Assembly (NCBI RefSeq): GCF_001005305.1
Contig: NZ_LBMH01000001.1
Location: forward strand, 124,001-188,000
Origin: Kordia zhangzhouensis
Lineage (GTDB): Bacteria > Bacteroidota > Bacteroidia > Flavobacteriales > Flavobacteriaceae
Direction of reading: 5' to 3'
DNA: 64,000 nt
Positions within the stretch are counted from its first letter, which is position 1, and each line of letters begins with the position of its first letter. Below are positions 51,970 through 60,547 of the stretch, in pieces. A program made the translations under genes and the position numbers. Under the pieces are notes generated by a model. It was not told the DNA's origin. It worked only from the letters and a program-made list of their open reading frames with translations, and did not search any database.

Positions 51970-51977
51970 CAAAGATA
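51970..51977 (-). promoter_or_regulatory. -7-like element close to the glycosyltransferase start
   Basis: TATCTTTG on the minus strand matches TAnnTTTG exactly. It is only 5 bp from the ATG at 51964, so transcription would start at or next to the start codon: either a leaderless mRNA or a chance match. Confidence 0.4.
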
Positions 51978-52006
51978 AGAATATTCAAAGGTCTGCAAGA
52001 TTTCCT

Positions 52007-52014
52007 TAGTTTTG
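52007..52014 (+). promoter_or_regulatory. -7 promoter element of trmB
   Basis: TAGTTTTG is an exact TAnnTTTG match, 21 bp before the GTG start of trmB. Confidence 0.55.
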
Positions 52015-52035
52015 TCAAAATATTAAGAAACTATT

Positions 52036-52710
52036 GTGGGAAGCAAGAATAAACTAAAGCGTTTTAGAGAAAACGATACATTTACCAATGTCATTCAACC
52101 AACTCGTGAAGAAATAGTTACAGGAAAATTTCCGTACAAAGGAAAATGGAATCAAGATTTCTTTAAAAATGATTCGCCAATCGTCTTAGAACTTGGCTGT
52201 GGAAAAGGAGAATACAGCGTGGCTTTGGCGGCTCAATTTCCAAATAAAAACTTTATTGGTATAGATATAAAAGGGGCTCGTTTTTGGCGCGGAGCCAAAA
52301 CAGCCATCGAAGAAAACCTGAATAATGTAGCTTTTATCAGAACTCAAATTGAATTGATAGAAGGTTTATTTGATGAAAATGAAGTTTCAGAAATTTGGAT
52401 TACTTTTCCCGATCCGCAAATCAAATATAAACGCACCAAACACCGATTGACCAACGAAGCTTTTTTAGCTAGATACAAAAAAATACTGAACCCTAAAGGT
52501 ACCGTGCATTTGAAAACTGATAGCGAATTCATGCATGGCTACACACTAGGATTATTACATGGTGCTGGTCATGAAGTATTATACGCCAATCACGATGTAT
52601 ACAAAAACGAGGGAAGTCCCAAAGAAGTTACTGATATTCAGACTTTTTATGAAGCTCAATATTTGGAAATAAACAAAGCGATTACGTATATTCACTTCAA
52701 AATCAAGTAA
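52036..52710 (+). CDS. trmB: tRNA (guanine-N7-)-methyltransferase
   Basis: This 224-residue SAM-dependent enzyme methylates G46 of tRNA. It begins GTG as MGSKNKLKRFRENDTF, the usual flavobacterial TrmB N-terminus, which supports the non-ATG start. The SAM-binding motif is IVLELGCGKGEYSVALA (about 49-65), followed by FIGIDIKGARFWRGAK. EIWITFPDPQIKYKRTKHRL near 115-134 carries the tRNA-binding and catalytic Asp. It overlaps the next gene by 1 bp (TAATG), so it is the first gene of an operon with the LysE-type transporter and the ATL gene. Confidence 0.93.
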   Translation: MGSKNKLKRFRENDTFTNVIQPTREEIVTGKFPYKGKWNQDFFKNDSPIVLELGCGKGEYSVALAAQFPNKNFIGIDIKGARFWRGAKTAIEENLNNVAFIRTQIELIEGLFDENEVSEIWITFPDPQIKYKRTKHRLTNEAFLARYKKILNPKGTVHLKTDSEFMHGYTLGLLHGAGHEVLYANHDVYKNEGSPKEVTDIQTFYEAQYLEINKAITYIHFKIK

Positions 52711-53354
52711 TGACCGATCTCATTATTCTCTTTTTTATCACTTTTTCTGCGGCACTTCTTGGAGTAGTTCCTCCTGGATTAATTAACATCACTGCTGCAA
52801 AAATAAGTACACAAAAGGGGAAAATGAACGGAATTATTTTTGCTATTGGTGCTTCACTAATTGTGTTGATTCAAGCATTTGTGGCTGTGATGATTTCTAA
52901 ATACTTGTATCACAATCAAGAAATTATAGATGCATTGCTCAAAATAGCCTTGATTATTTTTGGTGTTTTGGCAATTTATTTCTTTATCATCGCACAAAAG
53001 AAAAAAGAAAAAAGAATTCGCATGGTTAAAGTAACCAAGAAGAAAAGTTTTTTAAAAGGAATTTTGTTGGCGACACTCAATGTTTTACCAATTCCCTACT
53101 TTGCAGGGCTTAATGCTTTATGGAATGTCTCCGACTTGATGGAATTTACTCCTGAAGATATTATCATTTTTATATTAGCAGCTGGGTTAGGTACATTTGC
53201 TATGCTCTATATGTATGTTTTCTATTTTGACAAATCACGAGCAAAATCAAGTCATTTCTCTAAATATTCAGATTATATATTAAGTGTTTTAATGGTTGTA
53301 TTAGTCATCATCACACTAATTCGCATATTTTACAATCAAGAAATCATTGAATGA
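52710..53354 (+). CDS. LysE-family transporter
   Basis: This 214-residue protein has six membrane helices. The N-terminal ALLGVVPPGLINITAAKIS is the LysE/RhtB pattern (PGP-like motif here GVVPPG), and a cytosolic charged loop (AQKKKEKRIRMVKVTKKK) separates the halves. Family members export amino acids or related small solutes. The substrate cannot be read. It is coupled to trmB upstream (1-bp overlap) and to the alkyltransferase-like gene downstream (4-bp overlap). Confidence 0.8.
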   Translation: MTDLIILFFITFSAALLGVVPPGLINITAAKISTQKGKMNGIIFAIGASLIVLIQAFVAVMISKYLYHNQEIIDALLKIALIIFGVLAIYFFIIAQKKKEKRIRMVKVTKKKSFLKGILLATLNVLPIPYFAGLNALWNVSDLMEFTPEDIIIFILAAGLGTFAMLYMYVFYFDKSRAKSSHFSKYSDYILSVLMVVLVIITLIRIFYNQEIIE

Positions 53355-53686
53355 AACCAGAAAACCAAAACTTTTTTGAACGTGTATACGAAGTAGCTAG
53401 GTTGATTCCTTATGGACGCGTAACTAGTTATGGTGCCATTGCAAAATATTTAGGTGCTGCCCGAAGTGCGCGCATGGTTGGTTGGGCAATGAACAACTCT
53501 GGAAAATACGATGATATTGCGGCGCATAGAGTCGTAAACAGAAAAGGATTACTTACTGGAAAACACCATTTTCAAGGAACCAATTTAATGCAACAACTTT
53601 TAGAAAGTGAAGGTATTGAAGTTATAGACAATCAAATTCAAAACCTTGAAAACTATTTCTGGGACCCTTCTAAAGAGTTAAAATAA
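53351..53686 (+). CDS. Alkyltransferase-like (ATL) protein, MGMT family without active-site Cys
   Basis: This 111-residue protein is only the DNA-binding domain of the O6-alkylguanine-DNA alkyltransferase fold: IPYGRVTSYGAIAKYLG, SARMVGWAMN, then IAAHRVVNRKG. In true alkyltransferases the last motif is PCHRV with the acceptor Cys; here it is A57-A58-H59-R60-V61, so the Cys is Ala. ATL proteins bind alkylated bases and hand them to nucleotide-excision repair. The helix-turn-helix and Arg-finger-type residues are kept. The gene overlaps the LysE-type gene by 4 bp. Confidence 0.9.
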   Translation: MKPENQNFFERVYEVARLIPYGRVTSYGAIAKYLGAARSARMVGWAMNNSGKYDDIAAHRVVNRKGLLTGKHHFQGTNLMQQLLESEGIEVIDNQIQNLENYFWDPSKELK

Positions 53687-53796
53687 CGCTACTATTTTTT
53701 TCCTAATAATACACTCTCTTATCTTTTCAATAATCAGATAAAATCGCATCATAAATCATTTCAATGTAACCACTTCGCTTTCTAAACATTTCGCTG

Positions 53797-53804
53797 TATC
53801 TTTG
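53797..53804 (+). promoter_or_regulatory. -7 promoter element of the Mrp/NifU-domain genes
   Basis: TATCTTTG is an exact TAnnTTTG match, about 77 bp before the GTG start at 53882. Confidence 0.5.
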
Positions 53805-53881
53805 CAATTTAGAATCAATTTACATTGAAGTAACAAAACGATGTAATTCGTTGATTGAAATACAACACAAAAAGTAGTATC

Positions 53882-55009
53882 GTGAAAATAGATAAAAAAG
53901 AAATACAAGCAGCATTAAGTACAATCACAGCTCCTGGTGAAGGTGCAAATATGATTGCTAGTGGTGCTGTTCGAAATGTTATGACATTTGCAGATGAAAT
54001 TGTAGTAGATATTGTCATTACAAATCCTTCCCTTCAAGCCAAAAAGAAAGTTGAAAATGAAATTACTACGGTTCTTCGCGAAAAAGTATACGCAGACGCC
54101 AAAGTAAAAGTAAATATAAAAGTTGAACGTCCAGAGAAACCTGAAATTAAAGGAAAGTCGTTGCCAAATATCAAAAATATTATTGCTGTGGCTTCTGGTA
54201 AAGGTGGTGTTGGAAAATCTACCGTAACTGCTAATCTAGCTGTAACACTAGCAAAAATGGGGTTCAATGTTGGTATTTTAGATGCCGACATATATGGTCC
54301 ATCTATGCCAATTATGTTTGATGTAGAAGGAGAAAAACCATTGGCAGTTCGCGTAGATGGTGTTTCTAAAATGAAACCTGTAGAAAGTTACGGAATTAAA
54401 ATTTTATCTATTGGATTCTTTACAAAACCGAACCAAGCTGTAGTTTGGCGAGGACCAATGGCAAGTAAAGCGCTAAATCAAATGATATTTGATGCTGATT
54501 GGGGAGAGCTTGATTTTCTATTACTTGATTTGCCTCCTGGAACAGGCGATATTCACTTAAGTATTATGCAATCCTTACCAATTACTGGTGCTGTAGTAGT
54601 AAGTACTCCACAAAATGTTGCACTAGCTGATGCTAAAAAAGGAGTTGCAATGTTCCAACAAGAAAGTATCAATGTTCCTGTATTGGGAATTGTTGAAAAT
54701 ATGGCGTACTTTACTCCAGAAGAACTACCAAACAATAAGTATTACATTTTTGGAAAACAAGGTGCTCAAAATTTAGCTGAAGATATTGAAGTTCCTTTCT
54801 TAGGGGAAATTCCATTAGTACAAAGTATTCGTGAAGCAGGTGATGTAGGCCGACCAGCCGCTATGCAAACAGCGACAATCATAGAAGCTGCTTTTGAAAA
54901 ACTGACACAAAACGTAGTTCAAGAAGTAGTAAATAGAAATGAAAGCTTGCCGGCTACTGAAGTCATAAAAATTACAACAATGGCTGGTTGTTCAGCAGTT
55001 AAAAAATAA
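53882..55009 (+). CDS. Mrp/NBP35-family iron-sulfur carrier ATPase
   Basis: The protein has about 375 residues. I took GTG 53882, which gives the family-typical MKIDKKEIQAALSTI; a TTG nine codons upstream adds nothing conserved. An N-terminal DUF59-like domain (about 1-90) precedes the P-loop ATPase: VASGKGGVGKSTVTANLAV (deviant Walker A, about 102-120), ADIYGPSMP, and LLDLPPGTGDIHL. A C-terminal Cys in AGCSAVKK is single, unlike the CxxC of many Mrp proteins (one visible difference). It likely loads or transfers Fe-S clusters, and the NifU-domain gene follows 22 bp downstream. Confidence 0.88.
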   Translation: MKIDKKEIQAALSTITAPGEGANMIASGAVRNVMTFADEIVVDIVITNPSLQAKKKVENEITTVLREKVYADAKVKVNIKVERPEKPEIKGKSLPNIKNIIAVASGKGGVGKSTVTANLAVTLAKMGFNVGILDADIYGPSMPIMFDVEGEKPLAVRVDGVSKMKPVESYGIKILSIGFFTKPNQAVVWRGPMASKALNQMIFDADWGELDFLLLDLPPGTGDIHLSIMQSLPITGAVVVSTPQNVALADAKKGVAMFQQESINVPVLGIVENMAYFTPEELPNNKYYIFGKQGAQNLAEDIEVPFLGEIPLVQSIREAGDVGRPAAMQTATIIEAAFEKLTQNVVQEVVNRNESLPATEVIKITTMAGCSAVKK

Positions 55010-55031
55010 ATCACGTAAATTCAGATTAGAG

Positions 55032-55271
55032 ATGACAAGTGAAGAAATAAAAATTAATGTTGAAAAGGCACTAGAAGAAATTCGCCCTTTCTTACAAAGT
55101 GATGGTGGCGATATCAGACTTGTAGATATAGAAAACGATACGCTTGTAAAAGTACAACTTGAAGGAGCCTGTGTAGGTTGTAGCGTGAATCAAATGACAC
55201 TGAAATCAGGTGTTGAAATGACTATCAAAAAACACGTTCCTCAAATTGAAAAAGTCATTAGTGTAGACTAA
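55032..55271 (+). CDS. NifU C-terminal-domain protein (Nfu type)
   Basis: This 79-residue protein is only the Nfu domain: LQSDGGDIRLVDI, then VQLEGACVGCSVNQMTLKSGVE with the CxxC (in GACVGCS) that binds a 4Fe-4S cluster shared between two monomers. It acts as an Fe-S scaffold or carrier. The position after the Mrp ATPase and before the ferredoxin reductase and ferredoxin genes supports an Fe-S role. Start ATG 55032. Confidence 0.92.
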   Translation: MTSEEIKINVEKALEEIRPFLQSDGGDIRLVDIENDTLVKVQLEGACVGCSVNQMTLKSGVEMTIKKHVPQIEKVISVD

Positions 55272-55307
55272 CTGATATATATCATAAAAGTCAGAACTTA
55301 TACATCG

Positions 55308-55315
55308 TATTTTTG
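55308..55315 (+). promoter_or_regulatory. -7 promoter element of the ferredoxin-NADP reductase gene
   Basis: TATTTTTG is an exact TAnnTTTG match, 26 bp before the ATG at 55342. Confidence 0.6.
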
Positions 55316-55341
55316 TATCAGATTTTATTAGAACAGAAAAA

Positions 55342-56397
55342 ATGATTAAAACCGATATACTCATTATTGGCGCTGGTCCTACAGGTCTTTTTGCCGTATT
55401 TGAAGCTGGATTACTCAAACTAAAATGTCACCTTATAGATGCACTTCCCCAACCTGGCGGACAATGTGCCGAAATATATCCTAAAAAACCTATTTATGAT
55501 ATTCCTGGATATCCCGAAGTACTGGCAGGTGACCTTGTAGATAATTTGATGAAGCAAATTGAACCTTTTGAGCCAACTTTTACACTTGGAGAACGTGCTG
55601 AAACTATTGAAAAACTCGAAGACGGAACATTCATAGTTACTACGAATAAAGGAACCAAACATCACGCTCCTATTGTTGCCATTGCTGGCGGATTGGGAAG
55701 TTTCGAACCGAGAAAACCTCCTATTCAAAATTTGGCAAACTACGAAGATAAAGGAGTTGAGTATATTATCCGTGATCCAGAAATGTATCGAAATAAAAAA
55801 GTTGTGATTGCAGGTGGTGGCGATTCAGCGTTAGACTGGAGTATCTTTTTAACTGATGTTGCTTCTGAAGTTACTTTGGTACACAGACGTAACGAATTTC
55901 GCGGTGCGCTAGATTCTGTTGAAAAAGTACAAGAACTCAAAAACTTAGGTAAAATTAACCTCATCACTCCTGCAGAAATTACAGGAATTCAAGGAGAAGG
56001 TCATGTTACCGCTGTAGAAGTAACTAAAAAAGGAGAAGAACCATTTACAGTTGATACTGATCATTTCATCCCTTTGTTTGGGTTGGCTCCAAAATTAGGT
56101 CCTATTGCCGATTGGGGATTGGAAATTGAAAAAAATGCTATCAAAGTTGACAATACCTTAGATTATCAAACAAATATTCCAGGAATTTATGCAATTGGTG
56201 ATGTGAATACGTATCCTGGTAAATTAAAATTAATCCTTTGTGGTTTCCATGAAGCAACACTAATGTGTCAAAGTGCATACCAACGAATCTTTCCTGATAA
56301 AAAATATGTCATGAAATATACAACTGTCAGCGGAATTGATGGCTTTGACGGAACGCGAAAAGAAGCTCCCAAAGCAGTAGTAAAAGCTATTAATTAA
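55342..56397 (+). CDS. Ferredoxin-NADP+ reductase (thioredoxin-reductase-like, YumC type)
   Basis: This 351-residue flavoprotein has an FAD-binding GAGPTGLFAVFEAGLL (about 9-24) and PGGQCAEIYPKKPIYDIPGYP, characteristic of YumC-type FNRs. The NADP-binding fold has VVIAGGGDSALDW (about 154-166) with VTLVHRRNEFRGA. The C-terminus has GIYAIGDVNTYPGKLKLILCGFHEA. There is no CxxC redox pair, which separates it from thioredoxin reductases. It exchanges electrons between NADPH and ferredoxin. The 2Fe-2S ferredoxin gene 106 bp downstream is a probable partner. Confidence 0.9.
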   Translation: MIKTDILIIGAGPTGLFAVFEAGLLKLKCHLIDALPQPGGQCAEIYPKKPIYDIPGYPEVLAGDLVDNLMKQIEPFEPTFTLGERAETIEKLEDGTFIVTTNKGTKHHAPIVAIAGGLGSFEPRKPPIQNLANYEDKGVEYIIRDPEMYRNKKVVIAGGGDSALDWSIFLTDVASEVTLVHRRNEFRGALDSVEKVQELKNLGKINLITPAEITGIQGEGHVTAVEVTKKGEEPFTVDTDHFIPLFGLAPKLGPIADWGLEIEKNAIKVDNTLDYQTNIPGIYAIGDVNTYPGKLKLILCGFHEATLMCQSAYQRIFPDKKYVMKYTTVSGIDGFDGTRKEAPKAVVKAIN

Positions 56398-56503
56398 TAA
56401 TTTGGCTGAGATTTCATCACATATTATCCTTTGCACTAGAAAGAATCATCAATGTGCTTAACCAAAATATCAATTACAACAATCTAAAATTATTGATTAA
56501 AAC

Positions 56504-56836
56504 ATGTCACAAGACATTACTATAAAAATAACCGATAGAGAAGGCGTTACTCACGAAGTACAAGCTCCCACTGATATGGCAATGAACCTAATGGAAATAG
56601 TTCGTTCGTACGAACTTGCCGAAGAAGGAACCATTGGAATTTGTGGTGGCATGGCAATGTGTGCTTCTTGTCAATGTTATGTAAATTCAGATCATGAATT
56701 GCCAGAAATGAGTATGGATGAAGACATGATGCTTGCAGAAGCCTTTCATGTAAAGGATAATAGCCGTTTGGGTTGCCAAATACAAATGACACCTGAGTTA
56801 GACGGTTTGGAAGTAGAACTAGCACCAGAGAGTTAA
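56504..56836 (+). CDS. 2Fe-2S ferredoxin, adrenodoxin-like
   Basis: This 110-residue ferredoxin has C47, C53, C56 and C91 (CX5CX2CX34C), the cluster-binding spacing of adrenodoxin/ISC-type ferredoxins, in CGGMAMCASCQCYV and RLGCQIQ. An extra C58 is present. The acidic surface between (ELPEMSMDEDMM) is a typical partner-recognition helix. It is soluble and cytosolic. Context (Mrp, Nfu, FNR) suggests electron supply for Fe-S cluster assembly or hydroxylases. Confidence 0.92.
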   Translation: MSQDITIKITDREGVTHEVQAPTDMAMNLMEIVRSYELAEEGTIGICGGMAMCASCQCYVNSDHELPEMSMDEDMMLAEAFHVKDNSRLGCQIQMTPELDGLEVELAPES

Positions 56837-56911
56837 TTCCTTTAGCACATTTGTTTACATTTTCACCTTGTATTTGTGTGTTAGTGTCATCATATATTTT
56901 TGAAGGTTTTT

Positions 56912-57811
56912 CTAAAAAGTACTTTTGTAATCACTCAAATCTCTTGGTCCTTCTAATACCTCACGCTCAATTTTCAAAATTCCATCATCGGTAGTAGACG
57001 TATACCACTTGATGAGTGAAATTGCATTATTTTCAATCTCGATTCCTGTAATACTTCGTGGATGCACACAACTTCCATCATTGAAAAAAGAAATCTCATC
57101 TGGATTTGGAAATCTTGGACGATGAGTATGCCCTACCACAGTAATTAAATTGTCGTTATCTATAATCCATTTTTTAATTCTGCGCTCTACCTTGATTAAA
57201 TTTTTATAATTTTTTGCCGGACTTGTAGGATCCGCAATTCCAACTATTTGTAAAGGTTTCCAGAGAGCACGTACCATAAAACGACTCCATTTCCAAAATA
57301 AATAGTTCCACCAATCTGCCTGATGTCCATGCGTTAAGAAGATTTCCTGCTCAGTTTCCGTATTTTTAAGCACAATTCCTTCATGATATTTCAAATCTGT
57401 AAACAAAGGTTTATCTGTTCCTGTTTTTGGATCAAAGTATGTAGACAAATGCTTTTGCACATAAGCTTCATTGCGATATACCATATCATGATTTCCCCAA
57501 ATAAGATGTAGTCGGTTTGACTCATGAAAGTCTTTTAATAGCATATAAATATTCTTATGAGCAGAGAAAATAGATTGAAAACTTATATTTTCCCATAACT
57601 CATCGCCATCACCTAATTCACAATACGTAAATCCGTGCTTATGATATTGCTTTAAGGCGTGAAAATAGATATTTCTATTGTTCGCAAAATCATCTGCAAA
57701 ACTATTATCACCTCGATGACAATCACTAAATAAAATAATTTTTGAGGATTGATTAAAAGGAACTCTTTGTGCTTGTTTATACACTCGAGTGAGACGTTTT
57801 TTGGAAGACAT
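56912..57811 (-). CDS. Calcineurin-like metallophosphoesterase
   Basis: This 299-residue protein has all metal-site motifs: FSDCHRGD (about 28-35; an unusual DCH form of DxH), GDGDELW, WGNHDM (about 104-109), THGHQADWW and GHTHRPRF (about 226-233). It is cytosolic, with no signal peptide. Family members act as serine/threonine phosphatases or nucleotide/diphosphatases; the substrate is not readable. A hydrophobic segment near 165-190 (YLFWKWSRFMVRALWKPLQIV) could bind membranes. It converges with the ferredoxin gene. Confidence 0.85.
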   Translation of the reverse strand: MSSKKRLTRVYKQAQRVPFNQSSKIILFSDCHRGDNSFADDFANNRNIYFHALKQYHKHGFTYCELGDGDELWENISFQSIFSAHKNIYMLLKDFHESNRLHLIWGNHDMVYRNEAYVQKHLSTYFDPKTGTDKPLFTDLKYHEGIVLKNTETEQEIFLTHGHQADWWNYLFWKWSRFMVRALWKPLQIVGIADPTSPAKNYKNLIKVERRIKKWIIDNDNLITVVGHTHRPRFPNPDEISFFNDGSCVHPRSITGIEIENNAISLIKWYTSTTDDGILKIEREVLEGPRDLSDYKSTF

Positions 57812-58054
57812 ACATAAGCGATTTTCTAGCTAAATATCGTAAAAAAATAATAAGTGACCACAGCATTAACTTTGTAGAAATTAAACACGATTACTTTTTA
57901 CAAATACGCAAACTATATAAACAACTTAACAAATTGTGTAACAGAAAGTTGACACAAACGTCCGTTCTTGTAAGCAATCTGTACAATTACAGACAAATTA
58001 ATAGTTACTAACACACAAAAAAAGGTACATACCCTTTCAAATTATAGGATTTTG
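57812..58054. other. Divergent intergenic region, no gene seen
   Basis: The 240-odd bases between the phosphoesterase and GAF genes hold no credible ORF. A second TAnnTTTG match, TAACTTTG (57867-57874), lies far upstream of the GAF gene and has no associated gene; it could start a long leader or be chance. Confidence 0.5.
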
Positions 58055-58062
58055 TATCTTTG
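58055..58062 (+). promoter_or_regulatory. -7 promoter element of the GAF protein gene
   Basis: TATCTTTG is an exact TAnnTTTG match, 20 bp before the ATG at 58083. Confidence 0.65.
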
Positions 58063-58082
58063 TAAGTCAAATAGTTTGGATC

Positions 58083-60464
58083 ATGGACAAGAAAAAAGAA
58101 CAACAGGAATTAAATTTACCATTACAACTAATTATTAGTTTTGATCAGGTTATTTCTTTTTATGATCGATATATAGAAGATACTGAGCATCCTTATCACA
58201 AATCTGCTGTTGAGATTACAGAATATCTGGAAAACTATCCTGAACTTCGCGAAGGTTTCTCTGATCTTTGCAAGTTAGATACCTATAAAGACCAAATTGA
58301 TTTAGTACTAGAAGGTCTATTCCCCGAAATTCTTACAGACAATGAGATCAAAGTAGCCACAATTCCTTTTTCATTTCAATCGTTCAAATATTCAAATAGG
58401 TTAAAGAATATTTTGAAAAATGCGGGAGATGAGTACAATTTTACAGCACGAAATTTAGAAGAAAAAGAATTATACTTACACGCATGTGTATTAATATTGA
58501 ATGTTTGTTATGGATATTCAATTGATTTGAAACGTCCATTCTATTTTGATATTCCAGATAAAAAACTAGGAGTTACCAAACATTATCGCGTTGCATTTAA
58601 TGGTGATTTTTGCCAAGTCATTCCTACGGAAAAAGCACCCCAAATTACAGAAGAAGATGTTCGTCTACTACTAGATAATTATGATAATTTAGACGTATGG
58701 AAACAAAAATTTCCATTAGACAGCTACATTTTTAAAGGATTTGGAATCATGAATCTTTTTGATGTAACTTTTGATGAGACTTTATCTTCAATTCGTGAAA
58801 ACCTATTACGTAGTGATGACAATCTGGTACCAGAATTACGAAAAAATCTAAGTGAATTTTTCAATATAAAAGATTTAAAATTAGGTTTTTCTGTTTTCGG
58901 TAGTATTGACAAAGACACACACTTTAGTCGCATAAAGCGTTCTGAAAGTTTATTGTTTTCTGACGAAAATGAAGTGGCCTGCTCCGATTTCTTTTGTCAA
59001 GGAATCGTAGAAAACATTTTTAAAAAAAGAAAAGAAATTGCCATTTCTGATGTGGAACACTATGGCGAACTTTCTGGCAAAAATGGCTTTTACAGTCGAC
59101 TAAAAGCACAAGACATTCAAAGCATCATCTTAATACCTATTGTCGCTTCTAAAGGGCGAGATTTGGCAGTTTTGGAGATTGCTTCGCCACGCGCATACGA
59201 GTTAAATTCTGTAAATCAACAGAAACTACAAGATATTATTCCTGTCTTTGAAGCGGCTGTTTCACGTGCTTCTGAAGATTACCAAAATACACTAGAAGCT
59301 ACCATTCAAGAGCAATATACTTCTATACATCCTTCTGTAAAGTGGCGATTTTATGATGCTGCGGAAAATTATCAAAAGCAATTGGCAAATCAAGTGGAAG
59401 ATCCAATGATTGAAGATATTGTATTTGATGAAGTATACCCACTATACGGGCAAAGTGATATCAAAGGGTCATCAGTAGCTAGAAATGAAGCGATAAAAGA
59501 AGATCTCACAACACAATTAGAACTAGCTATTAAAGTTTTAGATGCAGCTCTAAAGCAAGATAAGTTACCTATTTATGAAGAACTTATTTTTAGAATTTCT
59601 ACGTATCTAAATGATACACAAGAAGGGTTGAAAGCTGGCGACGAATTGGGGATTTTACAATTTTTGAAAAGAGATATTTACCCGGTATTTAACCACCTTA
59701 AAGCCACAGATCCAAAACTTGCTTTACTCATCACAGAGTATATCAACAGTTTAGATAAAAACCTAAAAGTGGTTTACGATAAACGAAAAGAATACGAAGA
59801 CAGTGTAAATATTTTGAATAAGCGTTTAGCCAATTATATAGACAAGAAACAAGAAGAAGCACAAGCTATGTTTCCGCATTATTTTGAACGCTATAAAACG
59901 GATGGTGTAGAATATAACATGTACATTGGGCAATCACTGGTAAAAGATAAACCATTTAATAAATTGTACCTATACAATTTGCGTTTGTGGCAATTGCAAA
60001 ACACTTATGAAATGGAACAAATTGCCCATAACGCTAAAAAAATAATGGAAAATAAGCTAGAGGTGGCTTCTCTAATTTTAGTACATAGCAGTCCATTGGC
60101 TATTAAATTTAGAATGGATGAAAAGCAGTTTGATGTAGATGGAGCTTACAATATTCGCTATGAAATTATTAAAAAGCGAATCGATAAAGCTTGTATTAAG
60201 AATACTACAGAACGGCTAACTGTTCCCGGTAAAATTGCTATTGTATATTCGCAAGATAAAGACGAGCGTGAGTACACAAAATACATTAAATACATGCAAT
60301 CTAAAAACTATTTTGGAAAAGTAGAAAGGCTTGAGCTAGAAGATTTACAAGGTATTTCTGGATTACGTGCATTACGTGTAGAAGTAATTTATGAAGATGA
60401 TTTCTCTGAAAAATCAGCGATGACTATTGATGAACTTATGCAAGGATTTGAAACTAAACAATAG
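58083..60464 (+). CDS. Large GAF-domain-like protein, unknown function
   Basis: This 793-residue protein has no signal peptide or membrane helix. An N-terminal helical/mixed part (about 1-230) precedes a GAF-like region near 280-400 with IQSIILIPIVASKGRDLAVLEIASP. A long helical part follows (about 400-620). The C-terminal portion includes FPHYFERYKTDGVEYNMYIGQSLVKDKPFNKLYLYNLRLWQL, a strongly conserved-looking stretch, and ends in acidic residues. I recall similar large cytosolic proteins annotated as GAF-domain proteins in flavobacteria. Role unknown. It is a single gene with its own promoter and shares a bidirectional terminator with pckA. Confidence 0.65.
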   Translation: MDKKKEQQELNLPLQLIISFDQVISFYDRYIEDTEHPYHKSAVEITEYLENYPELREGFSDLCKLDTYKDQIDLVLEGLFPEILTDNEIKVATIPFSFQSFKYSNRLKNILKNAGDEYNFTARNLEEKELYLHACVLILNVCYGYSIDLKRPFYFDIPDKKLGVTKHYRVAFNGDFCQVIPTEKAPQITEEDVRLLLDNYDNLDVWKQKFPLDSYIFKGFGIMNLFDVTFDETLSSIRENLLRSDDNLVPELRKNLSEFFNIKDLKLGFSVFGSIDKDTHFSRIKRSESLLFSDENEVACSDFFCQGIVENIFKKRKEIAISDVEHYGELSGKNGFYSRLKAQDIQSIILIPIVASKGRDLAVLEIASPRAYELNSVNQQKLQDIIPVFEAAVSRASEDYQNTLEATIQEQYTSIHPSVKWRFYDAAENYQKQLANQVEDPMIEDIVFDEVYPLYGQSDIKGSSVARNEAIKEDLTTQLELAIKVLDAALKQDKLPIYEELIFRISTYLNDTQEGLKAGDELGILQFLKRDIYPVFNHLKATDPKLALLITEYINSLDKNLKVVYDKRKEYEDSVNILNKRLANYIDKKQEEAQAMFPHYFERYKTDGVEYNMYIGQSLVKDKPFNKLYLYNLRLWQLQNTYEMEQIAHNAKKIMENKLEVASLILVHSSPLAIKFRMDEKQFDVDGAYNIRYEIIKKRIDKACIKNTTERLTVPGKIAIVYSQDKDEREYTKYIKYMQSKNYFGKVERLELEDLQGISGLRALRVEVIYEDDFSEKSAMTIDELMQGFETKQ

Positions 60465-60484
60465 TCATATAAATTGACATAATA

Positions 60485-60522
60485 AAAAAAGCGTATATCT
60501 ATAAATTGACATACGCTTTTTT
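60485..60522. terminator. Bidirectional Rho-independent terminator
   Basis: A 12-bp stem (60485-60496 with 60511-60522, core AAGCGTAT / ATACGCTT) has a 14-nt loop and A/T runs on both sides. It serves the GAF gene (stop 60464) and pckA (stop 60548). Confidence 0.9.
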
Positions 60523-60547
60523 CCTTTTTAGGTCTAGTTATATCATG

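Noticed and set aside
57867-57874. TAACTTTG as a second promoter
   Set aside because: No gene or conserved leader follows within a plausible distance, and the GAF gene has a better-placed element at 58055-58062.
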